64,000 nucleotides of DNA from Neostapfia colusana (Eukaryota; Streptophyta; Magnoliopsida; Poales; Poaceae), in contig JASWHV010000001.1 in assembly GCA_030760725.1 (NCBI GenBank), positions 28,393,928 through 28,457,927 of the forward strand. Reading direction: 5' to 3'. Shown here in pieces: positions 34,416-44,240 of the stretch; positions within the stretch are counted from its first letter, which is position 1; each line of letters begins with the position of its first letter. The translations under genes were made by a program, and so were the position numbers. Below the pieces are notes generated by a model. The model was not told the DNA's origin, ran no database searches, and worked only from the letters and a program-made list of their open reading frames with translations.

Positions 34416-37240
34416 TTGGATGTAGGATCCTTGACGGGAAAGCTACGTGAGTTAGTAGATGTTGCCATTAGGAGACGAGTAAATATCCTTTGTGTACAAG
34501 AGACTAGATGGGCGGGTCAAAAGGCGAGAGAAGTCGAGAATACCGGTTTCAAGCTTTGGTATTCTGGATCGGCTGGGACTAGAAATGGCGTAGGTGTTCT
34601 AATAGATAAGAGTCTTAAGGATGGAGTAGTGGATGTTCGAAGACGAGGGGATAGGATCATCTTAATCAATATAGTAATTGGGGACATTGTCTTGAACGTC
34701 ATTAGTGCTTATGCCCCACAAGTTGGGCTCAACATGAGTGCTAAGAGGCAATTTTGGGAGGACTTGGAGGATATGGTTAGTAGTGTACCGATAACTGAGA
34801 AACTCCTCATAGGAGGAGATCTCAATGGTCATGTGGGTGCAACTAACCTAGGATTTGAGGGAGTACATAGAGGCTTTGGATGCGGCGATAGAAATCAAGA
34901 GGGTAAGGACATCCTAGACTTTATCGTAGCCTATGATCTGTTGGTAGCTAACACCCTCTTTAGGAAGAGGCAATCTCACCTAGTGACCTTTAGTAGTGCC
35001 CAACACTCTAGCCAGATTGACTTTGTCCTCACTAGGAGAAGGGATAGATGGGGGTGTCTAGATTGTAAGGTGATCACCGGGGAGTGTGTTGTGACATAAC
35101 ATAAGCTTGTGGTAGTTGACTTTCACTTTCATACATGTTCTTTGTGGGACAAAGGTGTCAAAATCATAAGAACAAAGTGGTGGAAGTTGAAAGGAGAATC
35201 ACAAGAATCCTTTTAAAATAGGGTGATCACAGAAGGACCCTGGACAGAAAATGAGAATGCAGATAGTATGTAGGTGAAGATGGCAACTTGCATTAGGAAG
35301 GTAGCTAGTGAGGTGTTTGGTGTGACAAAAGGAAGGAAACTTGTAGATAAAGACACTTGGTGGTGGAATGAGGATGTACAAAAAGCCATTAAGGAGAAGA
35401 AGGAGTGTTTCAAGAGTTGGCATAATGATAGAAGCGCAAGCAACATGCTTAAGTACAAAGAGGCCAAGAAAAATGCAAGACGGGTTGTGAGTAAGGCAAG
35501 AGGATAGGCCTATGATGAGTTATATGAGAGACTAGAGACAAAAGAAGGTGAAAAGGACATATACAAGATAGCAAAAATCCACGAGAGAAAGATGAGAGAT
35601 TTCAATCAAGTCAAATGCATCAAAGATGAGATTGACCGCATTCTACTGAAGGATGAAGAGATTAAGAATAGATGGCGAGATTACTTTAACGGGCTATTCA
35701 ATGATGGGAATGGGAGCACTACGGTTGAGTTGGATGACTCCTTTGATGACTCCAACAGGCAGTTCGTGCGGAGGATACAAGAGTTTGAGGTTAAGGAGGC
35801 CTTAAAAAGGATGAAAGGAGGAAAAGCTCTCGGCCCTGATGATGTCTCTATTGAGGTATGGAGATGCCTTGGGGACGTGGCAATAGTATGGCTCACAAAG
35901 CTGTTCAAGCACATTTTTCAGTCAAACAAGATGCCTGAAGAATGGAGGAAAAGTATATTAGTACCTATCTTCAAAAATAAAGGAGATATTCAAAGTTGTA
36001 CTAATTATCGAGGGATTAAGCTTATGAGTCATACTATGAAGCTTTGGGAGAGAGTGATTGAACACCGCCTGAGGAAAGTGACCAATGTCACTAAAAACTA
36101 GTTTGGTTTTATGCCTGGGAGGTCTACAATGGAGGCGATTTTCTTGCTTCGTCACCATATGGAGAGATATAGGGAGCAGAAGAAGGACTTACATATGGTG
36201 TTCATTGACTTGGAGAAGGCGTACGACAAGATACCAAGGTCAGTCATGTGGTGGGCACTAGAGAAACATAAAGTGCCAACAAAGTACATTACCCTTATCA
36301 AGGATATGTACAATAATGTTAGGACAAGTGTGCGTGTAAGTGATAGTGAAACTGATGCATTTCCTATCACGGTAGGCCTACATCAAGGATCAGCTTTGAG
36401 CCCATACATCTTTTCCTTGGTGATGGATGAGGTGTCGAAGGATATACAAGGGGATATCCCTTGGTGCATGCTCTTTGCCGATGATGTAGTGCTGGTAGAT
36501 GAAACTAGGGATGGTGTTGATAAGAAATTAGAGTTATGGAGACAAACCTTAGAGTCCAAGGGGTTTACACTTAGTAGGACCAAGACCGAGTATATGAGGT
36601 GTGACTTTAGTGGTGTTGCTCGTGAAGAGGAAAATATTAGTCTACAAGGACAAATAGTACCTAGAAGGGACTCTTTCCGATACTTAGGATCAATGTTACA
36701 AAGCAATGGCGATATTGATGAGGATGTTTGCTACAAGATCAAGGTAGGGTGGATGAAATGGCGATAACCCTCTGGAATCCTATGTGATAGGAAAGTCCCA
36801 CAAAAGCTAAAAGGGAAGTTCTATAGGACGGTGATCAGACCCGCGATGCTCTATGGGGCGGAATGTTGGCCAACTAAACGGCACATGTCCAACAAATGAG
36901 TGTCGCAGAGATGCGCATGCTACGGTGGATGTGCGGGCACACGAGAAGAGACCGAATAAGGAATGAGGCGATTCGTGATAAGGTAGGGGTGGCGTCGATT
37001 GAAGAGAAGTTAGTCCAACATCGACTTAGGTGGTTTGGACATATCCAGCGGAGGCCTCCAGAAGCACCGCTAAACAGTGAGATTTTAAAAGGTAGAGAAA
37101 ATATTAGGAGGGGTAGAGGACGACCAAGGCTGACCTGGGAGGAGGCGGTAAAACGAGGTTTGACAGATTGGAATGTATCCAGAGACTTAGCTCATGATAC
37201 GACCGCATGGAAAGTAGCAATTCATGTGCCAGAACCTTAG
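34416..37240 (+). pseudogene. RTE endonuclease-reverse transcriptase
   Basis: Endonuclease of the APE type: RRRVNILCVQETRW, VISAYAPQVG, LLIGGDLNGHVG, QIDFVLTRR. RT: KALGPDDVSIEVWR, VFIDLEKAYDKI, GLHQGSALSPYIFSLV and the active site FADDVVL. The C-terminal region has MRMLRWMCGHTRRDRI and HRLRWFGHIQRRP, typical of RTE. The first endonuclease residues are lost to an indel next to 34416. In-frame stops occur at 35097, near 35214 and 35270, at 35505, 36099 and 36765, and there is a frameshift near 36890. Both enzymatic domains would be needed for target-primed reverse transcription; this copy is dead. Confidence 0.9.
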
Positions 37241-37400
37241 TCTTATTTCTTTTTCTTTTCTTGTTTTCTCTTTTTTCTCTTCTTTTCTTTTTTCTTTTCT
37301 TTTTTTTCTTTTTTTTTTCTTTTTTTTTCTTTTATTATCTTTTTCTTTTTTCCTTTTTATTTTTTTCTTGTTCTTATATCTCTTCCTCTCTTTTACTTCA
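37241..37400 (+). repeat. T-rich pyrimidine tract in RTE 3' UTR
   Basis: About 150 bases of mainly T with scattered C between the stop codon and the conserved 3' tail. Open poly-Phe frames here are artefacts. Confidence 0.9.
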
Positions 37401-37466
37401 TTGATATTGGGTTTCATGTCTAGCCTACCCCAACATGCTTGGGATAAAGGCTTGGTTGTTGTTGTT

Positions 37467-37482
37467 GTTAAACTCTGAAACA
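37467..37482 (+). repeat. target site duplication of RTE (right)
   Basis: GTTAAACTCTGAAACA, identical to 34004-34019. Confidence 0.9.
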
Positions 37483-37791
37483 TATCCATCTTGAAATCCA
37501 TAGAGACGACAAAAGTATTAAACAGAGATTTTCATATATTACTCATCTAAAGGACTAATGTTACACGATGATCGTGCTTACAATATTAGAATACCATCAT
37601 AGAACTAAGAAGACTGACATCCTAATGAATCAACAGCTAAAGTTGCATGACGACACCATCCATCTACTTCATAATACGGTGAAAGATCTGCACAAAGAAC
37701 AAGAAAAAAAAAAGATATTTATTAGATGGCAAGTAGAACACAAATTGGGACGGTTGTTCAAACAAGGTGCCCCACAGAAATTACCAGAAGA

Positions 37792-38392
37792 TCATGGAGA
37801 CGATGTTGGTGAAACGGAAGCGACGGAGGGCATTATTGGCGGAACCGTTAGTGCTGTTATGTACACAAACTCCATGTCAATCTCCATGCATACGTAATCT
37901 ACGCAAGTAATAATAATCGTTTACATATATGTGAAGCATCAGTAACTTACTGTTGCACGAGAAGATCGTCTGCAGCGGCAGCGTGGTGCCGCAAACGAGC
38001 GGAAGCACCATCATGCGGACCTGATCAATGGGCTTGGGCATGAAGCTGTTCATGTCGCCGTTCATGCCGTGGCAGAGGCAGATGGGAGCGTCCCTGATGA
38101 CCGATTTCAAGCCGTCGCAGCATGTGCTCGCAGGTGTCAGCACGGTGAGGTTGGTGAGGTAGTCCATGCACGGCATCATGCCCAGCAATGGTGATAGGCA
38201 CTCCGTCGGTTGTGCCGGCGGTGGCGGCGAGGGTGTGCCTCCCTGCAAAGCTGGCGCGGGGCGCGCTGCTCGTCCACCTTGGTCTGCGCAATCAGGCTTG
38301 AGAAGCTGGGGCCTCGCATCGGACGGGTGCAGGATCGCCGCCGCCACGGCGAAGGCGAGGAAGGACAGGGCGGCGAGCCTCGAGGACGCCAT
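37792..38392 (-). CDS. non-specific lipid-transfer protein, LTPG-like, two exons
   Basis: Exon 1 is 38392-37951 and exon 2 is 37853-37792; the intron has a GTAAGT donor and a CAG acceptor and the joined frame gives 167 residues. Residues 1-26 are a signal peptide (SFLAFAVAAAILHPSDA), then a Pro-rich linker, then the eight-cysteine domain at about 64-146: TEC, MMPC, STCC, PICLCHG (CXC), PLVCG, FSC. All eight cysteines of the motif are present. Exon 2 adds a short Ser/Pro tail (VPPIMPS...SPTSSP). Such proteins bind lipids outside the cell and many carry a GPI anchor; the short C-terminal tail lacks a clear hydrophobic anchor signal. A TATA box lies about 100 bases upstream. It is the only host gene here without visible damage. 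Expression cannot be judged. Confidence 0.82.
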
Positions 38393-39405
38393 CTTTCTCG
38401 TTGAAACGACGGGAGGTCTAGGATGCTAGCACTACTGTTGTATGGTTTCGTGGTTGATTTCTGTGGAGGACGACGGGTGGATGGCCCTGAATTTATAGTG
38501 GCCTTGGTGTCCAGGTAAGGATTTGGACACGCTGTAGTAAGCTCGTTGGACTTCAGTACTCTATCTGAAACTTTTGTTTCTGAATTCCATTTAGTCATCA
38601 GGAAGGTAAATAGTCCAAAAGAGTATGGAACGCGGTCTCTAGCTTTAGAGGCAAATGATACTACCCTTTCGCGGATAAATACGGGACTAATTCAGTTTTT
38701 TGTCTTTTGGTAATAGTATGATATGACTCTGGAGTCCCGAGTTACGTGTGCAAAATTTTGCATTGTTGTGACTTTAAGAGTCCTGCGGCATCTCCCAAAC
38801 TTCGGGTAGCAAAACTCGTGCTCCAATAAAACTCCAGAGTCCATTCAGTAGAATCTGAAGTTTGCTGCATTAAGGGCAAGTTTGACATGACTTTAGAGTC
38901 CAACTCCACTTCAGAGCTAAAAAAATCATGCCAAACACCTCAACTCCAAAATTGATAGAGCAGCCCAACTCCACGGAGTTGAAGGAGCTACAATTCATTT
39001 TTCAGAGTACCTCGTTTCTTGCTCCAGAACTAGTCAATATGAAAGTAGTTGTGGAGTTGGGGATATTTACCCGCAATTGGCACTGGTTACAAGAAACGAT
39101 TCGACCTTTTCTTTTTCCTCCACCCGGCCGGACCCCCTCCCTCTGCGCGGTTGAACCCTAGGGGCGGCGCCTGCTCCCTTCCGCCTCCGACCAGCCTCGA
39201 CGCCCAGAGCTTGTGTTGCCTTCGTCGAGACGCACCGGCCGGCCGCTCCAAACTCATCCCAGCGCCGCCCTCGACCACCCCGCGCCTCGAGTTCTTCGAA
39301 TCGTTGATTTTGTCATGTGCGCGCAGGATTCACAGCAGGCCCGCCGCCCGCCTTCCACCACCAGTGCCGCCTGCCCGTACCTCGATCGCTTGTCGGCTTC
39401 CACCG
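38393..39405. other. LTP upstream region and host flank
   Basis: Contains the LTP promoter, then from about 38873 to 39050 blocks such as AGTTTGACATGACTTTAGAG and CATGCCAAACACCTC that resemble the ends of a miniature transposon also seen near 54226-54362. 39100-39405 is GC-rich and looks like 5' UTR or first-exon DNA of a plus-strand gene, but the frames are not recognisable. It continues after element D at 48404. Confidence 0.4.
38492..38497 (-). promoter_or_regulatory. TATA box of LTP gene
   Basis: Minus strand CACTATAAATTC, 100 bases before the start codon, a normal spacing for a plant gene with a 60-70-base 5' UTR. Confidence 0.65.
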
Positions 39406-42400
39406 TGTCACGCCCGGCTTTACAAAGAGCAAAACCGGCCGTAATCTACGTGTATGCCAGGATCAGTTTATTCATAAACGTAGAACATATTGTGATAAAC
39501 AGTTATATATCAAAAATAAACGATGTTTGTACCTTAGATGAGCCTCGAATAGCAGCGGAAGAGAAAAAGCTTCTTGGGCCGTCCACAGGAGAATCGACTG
39601 GCAGCTACGTGACCTTCACACCGTCTTTATTTGATCTTCTTTTCACTGAGCAGCAATTATAATGAAGGAAAAAGACAAACACCTGAGTACATAATGTACT
39701 CAGCAAATTTGGGAAAGTTTTATGCATGATGAGGCAAGAATCAAGAAAGGCTAGACAAGCTTATGCACTAAGCAACCTATCCTTAGTCTTATTAAGCATC
39801 CTAATTACTAGGTGAAAGTCCCAACCATCCTAACCAAGTATCCAAGTATCCCCAAGTCCAACTGTATCCATCTCCCAAAACCACCAACCACATACCAAAA
39901 CCAACCAATCCAAGACCACCAACCAAACCATGCTAATCATGAGAGAGTTACTAGCCCGCTCTTGACCGTGAGCACGGCTGTCTAGACAGTTTTCACTCTA
40001 TAGAGTTTGTACCCTTTACCCACAAGTCATGATTCCGTCCCCTGTCGCCAGGTGGACTAAAACCTCTCTTTTGCCCGTGGTAGCTAGCCACATTTCACAC
40101 TTCCTAAGGTGTGCGGCCAGGAGATCACGATGTGACCTTTACAAAGGGAATCCCGACGAGCATGAGCCCACTGAGGTTTCACCCCTGCGGCCTCCTGGAG
40201 TCTTTTTCACCTCCGCCTGCAGTGGCCCCCTCTTGAGCCTTGCAGATCCCAGGGTAGTCCCGCCCGACTCCCATTCCCCGCACCTACCACACACTCACAC
40301 TACATCGGGAATGCACCTAATTACTTAGTCACTCTGTCCCATACCAGTTCTTGTGGTGGCATGGTATAAGCTAGTTCACGGAGTCCCACAAACCGGTCCT
40401 TAGGATCTACACAGGCCACTAACCACAAACCCGAGTCTCGTGCACTCGGCACCCACCATAGACCAACCAGCCTGCTAGATCCCTATCTCTACATCCCCAC
40501 ATATATACCATATATATATCTCCACACAACATCTCAATGATCATGATAATTAAACATTAATGTAAATTACTCCCATCCCATCTACTAAGCAGGGCTAAGC
40601 ATGAGTAAACGACATGTAGTAAAACCTAGCTAACCCATACCCAGGCTACAAGGAAGATAATATGGAAATTCTAGTAAACAGCCTATCATGGGATTCAAAT
40701 TAAGACATGCATGCAAATTCTATCTAAAAATCCTAAGAAGGAGCAAAATGGTCAAGGGCACTTGCCTTTTTCTTTTAACGTTGCTCGGTTTAGTGGTCGA
40801 ACTCTTGATCTTCAAAGTCTTAGGCTTGTAGGTCGAACGTCGGATCGGGGGCTGATTTGATCCATGCCATCAGGGTGAAACGAGGATAACGAGGAAACGA
40901 ATAAGAAAAACTATCCAACACTCAAACAGAGTAATTTATCAAAGCATTCAAGTGAATCCTATATCTTCATTTCATCGTGTTCATATTTTGTTAATTCATC
41001 CTTAGTTTATATCTCATTTTCACGTGCAAAGGTCCTTTTTATCATGTACTTCAAGTATTACTCTACACTAGGGTATATACTCATGTGAGGGTTTTATGCC
41101 AAGCAACCCTCTTTAGAATCTAAGTATGAGCTTTGGCATGTTTTAGGGGTGCTCTTGTAATTTCAGCAACTACCTAAGATTAACTTGTAATTTCAGCATC
41201 TATAGGGGTATTATTTTCTTTTCAGCAGCTACACAGGGGTTTTAAAGTGTAAATACAGCAATACCTAGGGACATTTTAGTCAAGTTTCAGCCGGTTGCAG
41301 GGGTATTTAGTGATTGCTGAACTACACAGGGCTTTTAAACAAGATTTCAGAGCTAAAACAGTATTACAGTCTGCTACAGGGGTGTTTCTACAATTATCCC
41401 GGGGCTGCCTTAAAAATTTCAGCAAACGGCGGGGTTAAAACGTCAAAACAGGGGGTTTCTAGGGGCTGCAGTGTTAAAACAGACAAGTTCAAGGGCCTTT
41501 TGAGAAAAAACAGAAAGTTACATGGTCCAAAATGGAAATTTTGGGAGGTTCTAGGGGCCTGAATGTCACTTGCAGCAGATTATAAAGGTTAAAACATGAA
41601 ATCAGCGAGTTCCAGGGGTCTACAAACATCCAGCGCTAATCTCTTAAATTCCCAGAGAGCCAGGGTCTGTTCTGCAAAGATCAGGGGCGGTTTTGCGCCA
41701 AATTAGACACTCTAGGGGTCTAGATGCAAATTTACCGACGAGAAAACGCGCATTCAACATGGACCATCAGCGCTGAATCGGACGGCTGGGGCTCGCTTGG
41801 CCGAACTCAGCCACCCAGCGACCGGTGTTCCGCGGCGGTGCGCTATGAACCCAACGCTAGAGCTCGCCGGAGCTACGCCTACAAACAACGCCTTCTACAG
41901 CTAGCTGAACGTCGAAAACAGGAGAGGGGCGTTGGGGGCAACTCACCAAGGTCTGAGAGAACGTGGAGGGGTGCCCGTGACGTGCGGGGCAGCCGATCGC
42001 TTTGGCCTTCGCCGGGATCAGTGTAGGAGCGGCGCTTCCTCGAGTCCTTCGGGTCGGTGACGCGTGCTAGAGCAAGGGGAAAACGCCGGTGGGTTAGATA
42101 GATGTTTCAACACATGGTCACGTCGAAACACAACAAGGAGCGGAGGGTTCTCACCGAGTCTCGCTGAAGCGGATGTGGGAGTGGTGATTCGCACCGGTGA
42201 GGGCTCGGGAGAGCATTGCCGACAGCCCGGGGACTGCCATCCTCCTGTTAGCATTGAAGAATTGTCCAACCTCCTCAGCTTTCTCCTCGGTGACCTAGTT
42301 GTGCTTGAGCGACACGGCGAGCACCTCCGTGAGAGCCATAAAAGAGTGCAGTAAGCTAGTAACAAAACGTGCGAGTTGTCCTACCTGCGCGGCATTGAGT

Positions 42401-43570
42401 CCACTCATGTGTGCTATGTCGCAGAGCAGCAGCGCCCTGACCTTGTCGGCGACAGCCCTAAGCCTCGCGTAGTCGATGTACCCCGTGGTGGAGCTGACTG
42501 GGTTCGGCAGGCACTAGAAGCAGATCGAGGTGGCGGAGATCTTCCCACCTGTGGTATAGTAGCCGTGTGTGAGGTAGCCGTCTGAGGGGAGGTCGAGCAG
42601 CGAAGGCGAGCGACGGGGCACGAGCGGGGAGGAGGCACGGGTCCGAGGGGGGTGAGGGCGCCGGTCAGGGCTAGGGCCCGGCGGGCTCGAGTGGACGGCA
42701 GCGGACCGGTCGGAGGGGTGCGGTGCCGCTGAGGCGAGGGCGCAGACCAGGGGCGCACAAGCGGGAGGCACCGGCGTCGGAGGAGAAGGCGTGTGGTGGA
42801 GGGCGAACGGGAAGGAGCGACACCGTGGGGGTGAGGAGCCCGGGGCGGGCGCGCTGGCCGTGGCGTGGCGATGGAGAAAGTGGGCGGCGTCCGAGAGGTA
42901 GCGAGCACAGGCGTGGGGGAGGCGAGGGGGAGGCGGCGCGACATAGGCCCGAAGGAAGGCGGGGGCGCGGCGGCGCGGGCTGTGGGCGGGGAAGGAGACG
43001 GGGCGGAGGGAGGAGCCGAGAGGCAGGCGGTCGCGGGGTGAATCGGGATGGAGCCGAGGTTCCTAGCGGGTGGTGGCTAGGGGAGGGAGGAGAGGCGGGC
43101 GGCGGCGCGCGGGGTGAGGAGAGGCGGCGCTGGTGGGCTGGAGGCGGCGGCTCGGCTAGGACCCGAGCGGGCGACGGCGTCGAGTGGGGAGGGCGTCGGA
43201 GGAGGAGGGGAGTGCAGGCGACATTGGGGGAGGACTCGGGAGGGAGGCAGCGCCATGGTGAAGGAGAAAGGGGGTTGCGATAGGGGAGAGGCGGCGTGGG
43301 AGGGAGCAAGGCAGCAGGGCTAGGGCAAGGGGCTTGGGGTGGCGCTCGGGGAAGAAAGAGAGGAGCCGGTGGAGAGGAAAAGAGAAAAGGTGGGGGAAGA
43401 AGATGCTTTGACAAGTGGGCCCCACCTGTTAGTGAGAAAAAGGGAGATCCAATGCTGTGGTTGGGCTGGGCAAAGATGGGCTGCGGGTGCAGGCTGGGGT
43501 TTTGGCCCGATTTGACTAGGTTTCATTTGTGTTTCTTTTTTTTGCACCTTTTGTAATGTGGGGTGTTACA
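39406..43570 (-). mobile_element. 3' LTR of element D
   Basis: Runs on the minus strand from TGTAACACCCC at 43570 to CGGGCGTGACA at 39406. In minus order: GC-rich Pro/Arg-coding-looking block (43414-42670, frames on both strands, not a gene), SHMT fragment, a short coding-like stretch, donor-like AAAAG/GCAAG at 40766/40765, the shared core and the terminal part. Confidence 0.9.
42384..42586 (-). pseudogene. captured serine hydroxymethyltransferase fragment (left LTR)
   Basis: Minus-strand frame reads GYLTHGYYTTGGKISATSI, then a stop, then TTGYIDYARLRAVADKVRAL and LLCDIAHMSGLNAAQ, matching the plant SHMT region from LTHGY to CD.AHISG. About 25 residues between GYIDY and ARLRA are missing; the family repeats Asp-Tyr at both edges, so a microhomology deletion is likely. 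A GTAGG donor-like site follows AAQ. SHMT interconverts serine and glycine; this piece has no activity. Confidence 0.8.
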
Positions 43571-44240
43571 ACACTACCCCCCTTAAATGGAATCTCGCCC
43601 CGAGATTCTAGTGAGCTAGGTTTTGGGTGTTTTGTTGATGAGAAGAGTCTTTCCTTGCGATTGACAAAATAGAGAGACGCGAAGACGAGGTCTTATATGG
43701 AGTTACACTCATATATGAGAATGGGCAAGTGAAATGATGATGTAGTTAGGATCAAGGGGTTTAGATTCTAGTAAACTAGAATGCACCCTACACAAGGTCG
43801 TTGGCTTCATGGCAATCTTCTAAACTTCTTGTTTCGTTGGTCGAGCATCTTCTTGGCAAGTCTTCCTTCCTCAACTGACTTTGTCGGCATGGTGTTTAAC
43901 GAATTCACTAACGGAGGTATGGAACGTGATGTGCTACCCCCCTTAAATAGAAAATTTTTATTATTAATAGTTTTCTTGTTTTACAAACAACGTATTTCTA
44001 CTTCTTTATGAGCAAACACATGGTCTTCACTCGTCGAACAATTCAGGAACCTAAGCGAACGTCATATACTAATCTTCAAGAAATCTTCTTCACGCTCCGA
44101 GTTATCTTCACACGTTGATCTTTAAGCCCCTGTCGGTTGAGTGGAGTCTTCGTCTTCATAAGCGTGGTTAAAAGAATGTCTTATGAGTCTTTTCTAACTA
44201 AGGTCACGTGCCTAGAGTCGATATATAGCTCTCATACCAC
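43571..44240 (-). mobile_element. interior of element D
   Basis: From the left: polypurine tract (minus strand), dyad GAATCTCGCCCCGAGATTC at 43590-43608, then AT-rich non-coding DNA with a second tract-like ACCCCCCTTAAAT at 43936-43949, and a primer site at 44229-44240 (minus strand GTGGTATGAGAG, one mismatch to the tRNA-Met type). No coding frame recognised. Confidence 0.85.

Larger units (their letters stand above)
34020..37466 (+). mobile_element. full-length RTE-clade LINE
   Basis: A 3.45-kb insertion bounded by a perfect 16-bp duplication. It has a 5' region with tandem repeats, an endonuclease-RT frame (34416-37240), a long pyrimidine tract and a 3' end of GGGATAAAGGCTTGG followed by GTT repeats, typical of plant RTE elements, which end in short repeats rather than poly(A). 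The coding frame has several stops and two indels. Confidence 0.92.

Noticed and set aside
37207..37478. Poly-Phe and poly-Lys frames
   Set aside because: Translation of the T-rich tract of the RTE 3' UTR.
37568..37897. 109-codon plus-strand frame downstream of the RTE
   Set aside because: It overlaps the LTP exon 2 on the opposite strand, where splice sites and family features give a better explanation.
42671..43414. Pro-rich 247-codon minus-strand frame in LTR D (and 47504-48247)
   Set aside because: Low-complexity Pro/Ser/Arg translation of GC-rich DNA, with an equally open opposite strand; no domain.
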